Source: Halichondria panicea (lineage: Eukaryota > Porifera > Demospongiae > Suberitida > Halichondriidae). From it: DNA of 64,000 bases. Made by a program: the position numbers and the translations under genes. The stretch is taken from assembly GCF_963675165.1 (NCBI RefSeq), contig NC_087385.1:1-64000 (forward strand). The letters run 5' to 3'. The notes beneath the pieces were generated by a model, which was given only the letters and a program-made list of their open reading frames with translations, had not been told where the DNA came from and ran no database searches. Of this stretch, positions 34,201-46,313 are shown piece after piece; position 1 is the first letter of the stretch, and every line of letters begins with the position of its first letter.

Positions 34201-36402
34201 ACCTCTCGCGACCCCTGGGGGAACATATGGCAGAGTTCCCTCTTAATCCAATGTTTGCGAGGATGCTCCTGCAATCAGGTAAGCTGGTTAATTAGAGGGG
34301 CCACCTCTTTGATTACCTCGTGTTTGTGCATGTGCAGATCAGTTTGGTTGCTCTGAGGAAGTGTTGACTGTAACAGCCATGCTACAGATACATCACGTCT
34401 TCACAGTTCCCAGTAGAGCCAAGGGAGCTGCTGTAAGTTAGTGTGTGTACAGTGGCCAAGGGAGCTGCTGTAAGTTAGTGTGTGTACAGTGGCCCAGGGA
34501 GCTGCTGTAAGTTAGTGCGTGTACAGTGGCCAAGGGAGCTGCTGTAAGTTAGTGTGTGTACAGTGGCCCAGGGAGCTGCTGTAAGTTAGTGCGTGTACAG
34601 TGGCCCAGGGAGCTGCTGTAAGTTAGTGCGTGTACAGTGGCCCAGGGAGCTGCTGTAAGTTAGTGCGTGTACAGTGGCCCAGGGAGCTGCTGTAAGTTAG
34701 TGCGTGTACAGTGGCCCAGGGAGCTGCTGTAAGTTAGTGCGTGTACAGTACAGTGTATGTGTGTACAGTTAAAGTACTGTATAATGTATTGCTCTACATG
34801 TTGTGTACATACAGGCTACATGTACACACATGTACACGTGCATGTACACGTGCATGCACACGCATGTACACGCATGCACACGCATGCACACGCATGCACA
34901 CGCATGTACACGCATGCACACGCATGCACACGCATGCACACGCATGTACACGCATGTACACGCATGCACACGCATGCACACGCATGCACACACATGTACA
35001 CACATGCACACGCATGTGTGTGTGTGATTCATAATGCAGGCTACAGCTCGACGCATGTTCTGTGTGTATGAGGGAGATCACCTGACACTACTCAATATAT
35101 ACAGAGCCTTCATTAGAGTGAGCAACACACCCAACACTGACACATCACATCCATCAGGGTATATATAAATACAGCCGGCCCATAAGGCCATTGTCTTTTG
35201 ATGAAATAGACTTTTTTTACCCCTCCCAGAACTTTGATCAGAGTATCATATACCAAGTGATAGGCCTTGTCTAGATTGGATATTATAGCCTATTTTAGTG
35301 AATCTATGTATACGTGTCTCTTGGCTTGCAGTACAACAAGAACTCGAGATGGTGTCAAGAGAACTACCTCAATTACAAAGGTCAGTCAGAGCTGGTCTAG
35401 ACGTGTGCTGATATCATCCTGCAGGATTGTGTCGCGCTGTTAGCATTCGTGAGCAGCTCAAGAAACTGCTGCATCGTTTCAAAGTCAAACTAGTCTCCTG
35501 TGAAGGTACACTACCCCCCCCCTCCCCATTGTTTATATGACCCCCTGACTACACTACCCCCCCCCCCCCCATTGTTTATATGACCCCTTGACTACACTAC
35601 CCCCCACATAGATGACCCCCTCCCAGTGCAGAGGTGCATAGTGTCTGGGTTCTTCTCCAATGCTGCTAGACTACATTACAGTGGTAGTTACCGCACTGTG
35701 CGAGGAGACCACACCCTCCACATACACCCGTCCTCTGTACTCTATGAGCAACCTGCTCCACAATGGTGAGGTCTTTAGCCTCCCAGGGTTGTATGAGCAG
35801 CCTGCTCCACAATGGTGAGGTCTTTAGCCTCCCAGGGTTGTATGAGTAACCTGCTCCACAATGGTGGGGTCTTTAGCCTCCCAGGGTTGTATGAGCAACC
35901 TGCTCCACAATGGTGAGGTCTTTAGCCTCCCAGGGTTGTATGAGTAACCTGCTCCACAATGATGAGGTCTTTAGCCTCCCAGGGTTGTATGAGTAACCTG
36001 CTCCACAATGGTGAGGTCTTTAGCCTCCCAGGGTTGTATGTAATAAGGTAATACCTGTTTCTTGCCATCAGCATTTTTCGATTTGTGAGAGCTAAAGTAT
36101 GCTATTGTCTACACACACACACACACACACACACAGGTTGGTATTTAATGAAGTGATACAAACCTCCAAGCATTTCATGAGGGACGTGTCAGTGGTAAGT
36201 GAACCCCCCCTGAACCCTATAGTGTGTTAAGTGCTGACACTGCAGATTGAGCCTGAGTGGCTGTATGAGCTGGCACCACACTTCTACCATTACGGAACTG
36301 TAAGAGTTGCTTTATTATAAGTCAGCCCATAATAAGTGTATCTACTGTATACAGGAGAGACAGCTGGCAGAGGCAAAGAGGAGACGAACTGATCAGAGAT
36401 AA
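29654..36402 (+). CDS. DHX35: DEAH-box RNA helicase DHX35
   Basis: Family role: an ATP-dependent RNA helicase found with late spliceosomes. Exon 1 (29654-29684) gives [10 protein letters not shown] and joins exon 2 (29789) as KFWKPGDIKPG, matching the human N-terminus KFWRPG. Helicase motifs seen: [15 protein letters not shown] (~30585), [25 protein letters not shown] (~30965), [14 protein letters not shown] (DEAH at ~31098), [22 protein letters not shown] (~31660), [20 protein letters not shown] (~32095-32235), [12 protein letters not shown] (~32545). The C-terminal ratchet and OB-fold follow: [84 protein letters not shown]. The stop is at 36400-36402. Introns carry several tandem arrays, two of them on donor sites. 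All motifs are intact. Confidence 0.95.
30042..30201. mobile_element. 160-bp MITE with CAGKGGCGGATCCAG termini
   Basis: The left end CAGGGGCGGATCCAG and right end CTGGATCCGCCACTG are inverted. AGTAG directly flanks both sides as a possible target duplication. There is no coding capacity; internal G-runs pair with nothing obvious. Termini of this kind are known from hAT/P-type non-autonomous elements in many animals. It lies in the second DHX35 intron. Confidence 0.75.
30335..30532 (+). repeat. (CCAT)n array abutting a DHX35 acceptor
   Basis: A tetranucleotide array with interspersed GCAT units runs straight into the acceptor CCATCCAG at ~30532, followed by the exon encoding [17 protein letters not shown]. 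The array replaces a normal polypyrimidine tract. His/Pro/Ile and Met/Asp/Gly/Trp ORFs through it are artefacts. Confidence 0.9.
32826..33510 (+). repeat. 45-bp minisatellite in DHX35 intron
   Basis: About 15 units of CTAGTGTACAGAGCCTATAG plus TGTGGTCCCACTGTGTGCACTGTAG occur with few changes. They are contiguous with no unique spacers. The array ends where the tRNA-like element copy 2 begins (33527). Confidence 0.93.
33527..33986. mobile_element. Terminal-inverted-repeat element with tRNA-like core, copy 2
   Basis: The ends GTGCACTTGCAACAGAGAATTG and TTGTGGTTTTGCTGTGTTGC-AAGTGCAC mirror each other and match the copy at 13321. The core has an A-box-like GGCTTAGTGGTTAGGGTGG (~33629) and a B-box GGGTTCGATTCCC (~33677-33689). 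It differs from copy 1 by a hairpin insertion at ~33760-33807. It lies in a DHX35 intron next to the 45-bp array. Confidence 0.68.
34417..34748 (+). repeat. Minisatellite replicating a DHX35 5' splice site
   Basis: The genuine exon end GGGAGCTGCT|GTAAGTTAG (coding KGAA) at ~34435 is followed by eight more ~37-bp copies of AAGGGAGCTGCTGTAAGTTA with GTGYGTGTACAGTGGCC. Each holds a full consensus donor. The next exon ([15 protein letters not shown], ~35041) joins in phase 0 from the first donor. Confidence 0.9.
34815..35016 (+). repeat. Alternating purine-pyrimidine array (ACACGCATGY)n
   Basis: About 200 bp of ACACGCATGC/ACACGCATGT units with strictly alternating purines and pyrimidines lie in the DHX35 intron right after the donor array. 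The composition favours Z-form DNA. Long His/Ala/Thr ORFs over it are artefacts. Confidence 0.88.
35504..35616 (+). repeat. Short repeats before a DHX35 acceptor
   Basis: CTACACTACCCCCC...CATTGTTTATATGACCCCYTGA is repeated two to three times, then CTACACTACCCCCCACATAG|ATGACCCCCTCCC starts the exon ([15 protein letters not shown]). The unit contains ATGACCCCCT, the same bases that begin the exon, so the array appears to derive from the splice junction. Confidence 0.7.
35742..36038 (+). repeat. Minisatellite replicating a second DHX35 5' splice site
   Basis: The exon end GAGCAACCTGCTCCACAATG|GTGAGGTC at ~35766 is followed by five ~49-bp copies carrying 20-odd exonic bases plus the donor and TTTAGCCTCCCAGGGTTGTA. 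One copy reads ATGATGAGG and has lost the donor GT. The next exon ([13 protein letters not shown]) starts at ~36138. Confidence 0.88.
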
Positions 36403-36747
36403 TGCATTAATCATTATTGTTCATTATCATTAATTCTTGAGAATTTAAGTAGCCTTCACTGACCTCCCTCTGCTGGCCTCCCTGATAAGTGTGGCCTGGG
36501 ATCGAGGCTAGTGTACTTGACGGTCTATACCCATTACATTCGAGGGTATTTCCCTAACACGGCATGACCTAATGTGAACACACAGCATGTTCCCTGACTA
36601 GACTAGACTCGAACTTGATCCCAGCAGCTCTAGAAACGTCTCTGTCCCTCGCGACCCTACACTACACACTACCATACACACAGTGAGTCCACTCCTCTAT
36701 CATACCCTGTGCCTACCCCAGTCCCTGGTTACTGTACTCCAGGTATC
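36403..36747. other. Intergenic region DHX35 to DNAJA
   Basis: 345 bp between co-oriented genes. An in-frame ATG at 36709 precedes the conserved DNAJA start. A GGGATCGAGGCTAG motif (~36499) resembles the short repeat at 57810. No other element was seen. Confidence 0.4.
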
Positions 36748-39903
<3,156 letters not shown>

Positions 39904-40177
39904 CACTCTTAGATCTATATTCACTGCTTTGATTGTATTTATGGACTGGTTTTGTGGTTACTGCTATATTATTGTTCGAATAACGTTTGCCCATACCAAA
40001 TAATTGATTCGATTAGCATGAGACTGAGATAAAGTCTGACAATAGTATCATCATAATAGGAGAGTGCAAACACACACTACAAAAGCCAAAGCTAAAAATA
40101 AAATTCATGAAGTAATTTATAATTAATTAATTAAGAAGACGGTACTAGATAATTATAAGTGTTCACATTGTTCATAG

Positions 40178-43163
40178 TTAAAAGGGTGCTATTTTGTTCA
40201 GTTCCACCATCACCTGTGCCATGCTGGGTCGATGGCTGGGCTCTCTCTCAATACAGCCGACTATCAGCTCGTACACTGCAGGACGCTCTCTCTTGATTCT
40301 TTCAAATATCTCAGGGAAATTATCTTGACTCGGAAATCGACTGGCAGTCACTTCAGCCAACACAATGCCGTAGCTGTAGACGTCAATCTTGACAGTTTGT
40401 GGAGGAGGTCGTACAAGCGGTTGAGGGATGACTTCAGGAGGGGAGTAGATCATGGCCCCCTCTCCCATCGTATGAGCATGCTGCAGGAAGTTGGCTGAGC
40501 CAAGGTCAGAGACCTTCCCCTTCCACTGGTGGTTGGGCATTCGCTGGAGGAGGACGTTGGGAGCACTCACATCACGGTGGATGATGGGATCGTAGCGCTG
40601 GTGCAGGTAGTCCAGAGCTAGGGCAATGTCCATGAAGATCGAGAGGCGGTTTCCTGGGTCCAGTTGATTCTCTTCGTACGCTTGTCGGAGATTTATGTCC
40701 AGAAGCTCAGTGATGATGAGAGGAGGGGACTGGTCAAACACTGCCCCAATGAATGCACCAGATTGGGGTGTCGTACTTCAGCCAAGAGCCTCATTTCTCT
40801 CTGGAGTCTCTCCAGATTGCGTGGGTTGACAATGGCAGCAAAGAGTCGCTTGACGGCTACGCTCACTGTTCCCTCCAGTACCTCCCCCCATCCTCCAGTG
40901 CCAATCGTTCTCATCGTGATCACTCTGTTTGCCGGAATCCTCCACACCTCTGTGTTGTGTGCTGCCAACTCTTTCGTCTTGCCTTCTAACTCCCTCTCTA
41001 GAGCTATGATTCGAGCAGACAGGTCAGCTTCTCTTCTGTTGATCTCAGCCAATTCTCTAGCTTGTGTAACTAATTCATGATCTCTAATCGCCAATTCTCG
41101 ATCTTTCACTTGTAAAAGTAATTGTGTAGCTTGCTCTCTTTGCTCTGCCAGCTGTGCTCTTTCCTCAGCATCTCCATGACGACAGTTGGCCTCGGTCAAT
41201 TCTCGATCTTTCTCTTGCAACTGTAGGTGGTGGTGACGTTGAGTGTCGTGCTCTCTCTGCTCTGCTGCTCGTAACTGTTGTTCCAGAGCCCTCACCCGGT
41301 CTTGAGAGGAGCGGTCGCTGGTCTCACTGACAAATGAGGCACAAGCGATTGCTTGTCTGATCCTCTTCTCACTCAGTCGCTGGGCGGAGCCTCTAGTGTC
41401 GTTGTGGGCCACATCCACGAGAGCCCACTTCCCAGCTGAGGGTCCAGCAACAGACGCTGAGGGTCCAGTCAACTCTGTAGGGGGGATTAAGGAACAAATG
41501 TAACAGTATATGCATTCAGAGTCATTGACACATGTATTGTGTGTGCTTGTCTATCAGACAATAGTTGCCATGGCTACATGTACTAGTAGCTGCTCACTAA
41601 ATCTCAGTACGGTGGTCTCAGCAAGGGGATCTCTCCCCACCTCCTGCTTGCCTCCAAACACGAGGACCTCAGTGAGTCCTGGTCCCAGACTGGTGGCAGT
41701 GATGGAGTGGTAGTAATGTGGTGTCATTGACTCAGGAGGTGTCACCTGGAGGCACAAAGAGTGATGTTCTGTTTGACATGTACTGTATAACAATATAACA
41801 CAGTAGCTATAGAATTGCAGTAGCTATAGAATTGTGTGTACATAATATGAGTATTTATAAAAGCCTCCTAAAAGTTAAATTAAGACTTACAAACGTATTC
41901 CACACTGACAGTCTACTACCAGTGTGCACAGTACATGTAGCGCACACCCACACACTACCAGACATGTACAATGTTACAACTATAGCCTCAGGCTGAAGCA
42001 GCAGTTGTGGTATATATCACTGCTGCAGGTTGTGTATTGTAGGTCTACATCCTCACCTCTGCCCACTTGACAGTATCAACATCCAGTAACCACATGTCCC
42101 CCAATGGCTCGTTGTCCTCACCCAGTCCTCCGTACACCAGTAGTTGAGGGTGGTCCTGGCCATAGTTGAGACAACAGGCAGCATGGCCTTCCCTCTCCAC
42201 TGGCCATGGCTCTCCCTGTACTGGCTTCACCTTAGTGACCTCCTACACACAGTGAACACACAGTATTGTGCATTTCAATGTGGCAGTACTAATTCCAACT
42301 CACCATGGTCCTGAAGTCAAATATGTAGACTTCATTGACCACACCACGGCCAGGTTGCCACCCTCCAAAGAGAACTGCCCTGTGCTGGTCCACCATGGTG
42401 AAGGTGAAGTCATCACAGGGAGGAGGTCTCTCTCTCCTCTGAGCTCAGGGGGGGACGACCACACACCTGGAAGTGGGGGTGGGGCAATTTAGAGAATGGT
42501 ACAATGTTACATCATCCTTATAACATTGATTGATATGAAAGTGAACATGGTTTCCTATGTGAGTAAGGGTGGGACTCCGCCTACCAGTAGCTAGATACCC
42601 TATAAGTGTGAAAACATACAGCGAATGCGCACTTTGATAAAATTACCATTTTGTGTGTCAAAGAAATGAAACTCGTTTGTCCATCCCATTCCATCAGAGT
42701 GTCCACTCTTGGTGAATGTTGATCCTGGTTGTGTGGTGCCCTCAATACCGAGTCCTCCAAAGCAGCACAAAGTTCTCTCATTCACACGGACAAGTCCACA
42801 GAAAGCCTTTTTCATAGGCTGACTACCAGAGGTTTGAACTTTGGTCCACTGGAGAGTGTCCAGATCAAGCTTGCTCATGTCATTGACGTAAGAAGACCCA
42901 TCACTACCACCAAAGGTGTACAGGCAACGACCTACACAAACAGAGCAACCACCCCGCTCTTCAGGGGGTAGAGGTCCAGTGGTGGGCAAGAGGCTCCACA
43001 GCTCAGTGCTTGGATCATACACAGCAATGATATTAGACCCTCTCAGTCCTGGACCAGCCCCCCTCCACATGTAATGGTGTCCGTCAACTGCAGAGAATTG
43101 ACCCCAACGAGGTGATGGTTCAACTGGTGGTCGACTGAGAAATGAGCGGAACCTTGCTTTCAT
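40178..43163 (-). CDS. Kelch-repeat plus TKL-like protein kinase, two apparent frameshifts
   Basis: Exons from 43163 encode Kelch blades (VEPSPRWGQFSAVDGHHYMW; YTFGGSDGSSYVNDMSKLDL; LLVYGGLGEDNEPLGDMWLL; VLVFGGKQEVGRDPLAETTV). The last joins in phase 1 (RF-K-LTGPSASVAGP) to a Glu/Gln/Arg-rich coiled coil (~40950-41440). A kinase domain follows: Gly loop IGTGGWGEVLEG, VAVKRL, catalytic HRDVSAPNVLL, KVSDLGSANFL (DLG instead of DFG), SYGIVLAEV. Two defects: near 40755 the frame breaks after RHPNLVH and resumes as GAVFDQSPPLIITELLD if one base were missing. In the second Kelch exon (~42432) an extra GA in a GAGAGAGA run puts CDDFTFTMVDQH out of frame with the exon start. Either the locus is decaying or the assembly has indels. 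The kinase itself retains catalytic residues. No substrate can be named. Confidence 0.75.
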
Positions 43164-43484
43164 AATCTGCATACATGAGGAGACACACTTTAATGGGCAT
43201 GTTAGGTGACTACCACAGTGATCTGAGTACAGGTGACTACCACAGTGATCTGGTACGCTGACTAGTGACTGTATAGTATCATCATGACCATAGCATATCA
43301 GTAACCAAGTGACCCATGCTCTCAACACACCGTGCTCTGTTAGATCTAGTCTGTCAGGCTTCATGGGCTTCCAGGAGGTTGGTAGACATCTTCAACACTT
43401 GCACTATACATATGTAATAATTTGACAAAGCCACAGCCCCACCCACAAATACCAACAGTGTGGATTCAAGAATTGTGTCCACAG
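43164..43484. other. Spacer between Kelch-kinase and NUDT8 genes
   Basis: Both neighbours are on the minus strand. A duplicated GTGACTACCACAGTGATCTG occurs at ~43207 and ~43230. MKPDRLDLTEHG upstream of the chosen start (43364) could be part of a 5' exon, but its phase does not fit. Nothing else was seen. Confidence 0.35.
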
Positions 43485-44752
43485 TCAGTGTTTGAATGTT
43501 CTAGCTATGGTGGTGGTGAGTGTTCTGCTGACAATGGGAGAGTACTTGACAGCTGTGGGGGCCAGTCTCAATAACACCATGTCCAGAATGAACCCTGTAA
43601 ACCCCCATATCCGATGGGGACCTCCTCTAAAGGCGGGGCTATGATACGAGGTGAGACTACGCCCCCTCATCCTGAACTCTGTGTACCCTTGGTGACGAGG
43701 GTTGGCCAGGTGATGCAGGGGCAGCGTGAACACCTCCTCCACCTGGAACAGTGTGGGTGTGTGTGGGGGGGGGGATTAAATCCATATACATTGAAGTACT
43801 AACAAAGCCATTTGTACACAACCAGTAACCATAAAAAACCTTTGCGAATGCCAAATCAGCTGAAAAATTTACTTTTTGCGATCTAACTATTGTATTATGG
43901 CAAGGATCGTGTGTATTTATTGCGATTTTATTTATTGTTGAGAATTGATCAACCCTAGCAAAGTTTGCATACGTTTGATGCTGGCAAAACATTCTAGTAA
44001 TACGATACTATAATACTGAGCGTCGACAAGATGATGGAGACAACTTCACTCCACTCTAGGGGTCCCTCACCTCAGCTGGGTTGACTCTCAGTGTAGTGAA
44101 GTCCAGCTCCCTCACTCTACCAACCACTGGAGTGATGATAGAGGAGCGGCCACGGCCAGGAAGTGGATGGAGTCTCCCCCACACCTCCACACTCTGAGGG
44201 GAAATCCCCAGCTCCTCCTCCGTCTCCCTTAGGGCTGTGGCAGTGGACGTGCCATCTCCATCATCCACTACACCACCGGGAAAACTGCACGAGAGAAATA
44301 ACACATTTAAGAATGACAGCTAGCTTGTTATTGTAAGAGTTTGTACCACTGACAAGACTACAACCCATGCAGGGACAGGGATAAGTGGTTGTTAGACCAC
44401 AAGCTACGGCCTGTACAATATTATATATACTAGGAGGTTTATATTCCTCCATTACAAGAGCCCTACAAGGCCTACCTCAGTTATATACTAGAGACACAAA
44501 TGGATGCATACATGTTCCCCCAGGGTCTCACCTGACTTGGTTCCTGTGATGAGACAACTCTCTGGATCTCAGAGTGAACAGTACAGAAGGTTCTCCTCCC
44601 ACAGTTACCAGGGGAACCAGGACAGCTGCACACTTCCTATCAGCCTCCTCTGGCCATTGCTCCTCTCTCTGTGTCTGGGCTAGTCTGGCTACCACTCGCT
44701 GAACATTAGCTGGCTCGAATACACTTCTCCAGTGTTCCTTGTCTTCTTCCAT
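43485..44752 (-). CDS. NUDT8: Nudix hydrolase, NUDT8 / CoA-diphosphatase type
   Basis: Family role: NUDT8-type enzymes split CoA and derivatives, in mitochondria in vertebrates. Exon 1 (MEEDKEHWRSVFEPANVQRV ... LFTLRSRELSHHRNQV) ends in the CoA-hydrolase signature LLxxRS...G.xSFPGG. Exon 2 (~44070-44280) carries the Nudix box: GGVVDDGDGTSTATALRETE then EELGI, with the metal-binding Glu residues present. Exon 3 (43485-~43742) gives EEVFTLPLHHLANPRHQGYT, close to human NUDT8, and GPHRIWGFTGFILDMVL. An intron (~43745-44068) contains a degraded MITE. It is head to head with the FG-GAP gene, 152 bp apart. No mitochondrial presequence is obvious. Confidence 0.9.
43815..44007. mobile_element. Degraded MITE related to 12258-12433
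   Basis: It shares TTGCGATCT, TGATCAACCCTAGCAAAG-like blocks and the terminal ATTCTAGTAATACG with the SLC7-intron element. The left terminus has diverged. It lies in a NUDT8 intron. Confidence 0.5.
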
Positions 44753-44904
44753 TTAATAGTCTACAAAATAGGAACGGATCGCTACACTATTGAAGTATTA
44801 TTGTTTATCAGTTCATATGTAGCGATCCGTTCCTGTTTAACGTAAAGGGTCAACACACAATAAAATTAATTACAAGAAGAAGCTTATTCTGCTACTGTCC
44901 CAGG
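44753..44904. promoter_or_regulatory. Divergent promoter with a perfect 17-bp inverted repeat
   Basis: AGGAACGGATCGCTACA (44770-44786) is the exact reverse complement of TGTAGCGATCCGTTCCT (44818-44834), with a 31-bp AT-rich loop. It sits 18 bp from the NUDT8 ATG and 71 bp from the FG-GAP gene ATG. It could be a paired factor-binding site or a hairpin in a leader transcript. Confidence 0.7.
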
Positions 44905-46266
44905 ATGCTCCAACCATCAGACACACTCACCACACATCGACCCACCACTGTCCAGCAACCACAAGGTATTATCAGTAGAACAATGTGCTTTTATATACCC
45001 AATATACACGTACACAACCACCCCCCTCCCACACACACTGACCACCCAGGCCCTGCCCCAGCCAACCAGCCTGGAGCTCCTAGTGTCCCCCCCAGGTCCT
45101 CTCCTCCTATCAAGAGGCTAGTAACAAAGCGTGAGCTGGTGTTTGTGTTCATAGCGTGTAGCCTGGCGGCTGGGCTCTTGCGTACCAGGGACACGGCTGC
45201 TATCAGGATGGTATGGAGGGAGGCGATCGACCCAGCACTGTACGATAATGGACGCTTCCCTCAGGAGGATGAGAAACTATCACCACCCATTGTCACTGAT
45301 CTAGACAGTGATGGACTTATAGGTAGAAGAAATATAATATGAATACTTGAACTTGTGTGTTGATGGATTTGTGTTTTCCCCTATAGATATGGTGGTACTA
45401 ACGTATGATCACAAGGTCAAAGTTCACAGCTTCCCTGCGGACAAAATGAGAGTACCAGGAGACAAGAAATCATCTCTAAAAATTATTGAGAAAGTGAGCA
45501 ACTGAAATTCATATTATTGCATTGAGATGAACCTGCTAGTTTTCTGCTGATGTTTTCGAGCTGTCTGAGGGTAGCCGACCGGTTTCCATGGCAACTGGAT
45601 ACCTACAGTCGTACCAGAGCATGTTACAAGTACGACATCAGGTGATCTCTGTACTCACATCTGATTGGACAGTGCTCTGCTTTGACCACGAGCTGAAGCT
45701 ACTATGGAAGAACAAACTGACAGACAAGAATGACATTTCAGTGAGGTATATACAAGCTGTCTGTTATTTCTTCATATTATTTGTTTTTCTCTCTAGCGAG
45801 GCTGCCATGTTGGTGGTGCCAGTGGGTATACAGCAAGGTGATGGGGGTGTGGTCATCGTGGGGGGTAGGGAGGTGACCTCTCACCAGGGGGCACAGGAGA
45901 GTGTCAAGAGGTGACCTTTGGAATAGCCATGTGTGAGTGTGTGAGTGTATGTAGGATGAGGAGAGGTGGTCTGCCTGAGAATGAGGAGGACTTGCTGTCA
46001 TCACTGGGTAGTTATTGTGTGACTGCATTGGAGGGACGCACTGGCGAGGAGAGGTGGGCACACTCTCCATCACTGTCTGACATTGTACCAGCATACTCCC
46101 CTGTGAGTCACTACCACACACGCTTGTTGAGTACATGTATAATTATTGTGCTAGCATTCACTTTCATAGACTATTGTGTACACTGATATCGTGCCTTCAA
46201 ATCTATCCATTTTCCACTCACTCACACACACACCCATCCACCCACCCACACACACACACACACATA

Positions 46267-46313
<47 letters not shown>

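Noticed and set aside
34741-35081. His/Ala/Cys/Thr-rich ORFs on both strands
   Set aside because: Translation of the ACACGCATGY array in a DHX35 intron.
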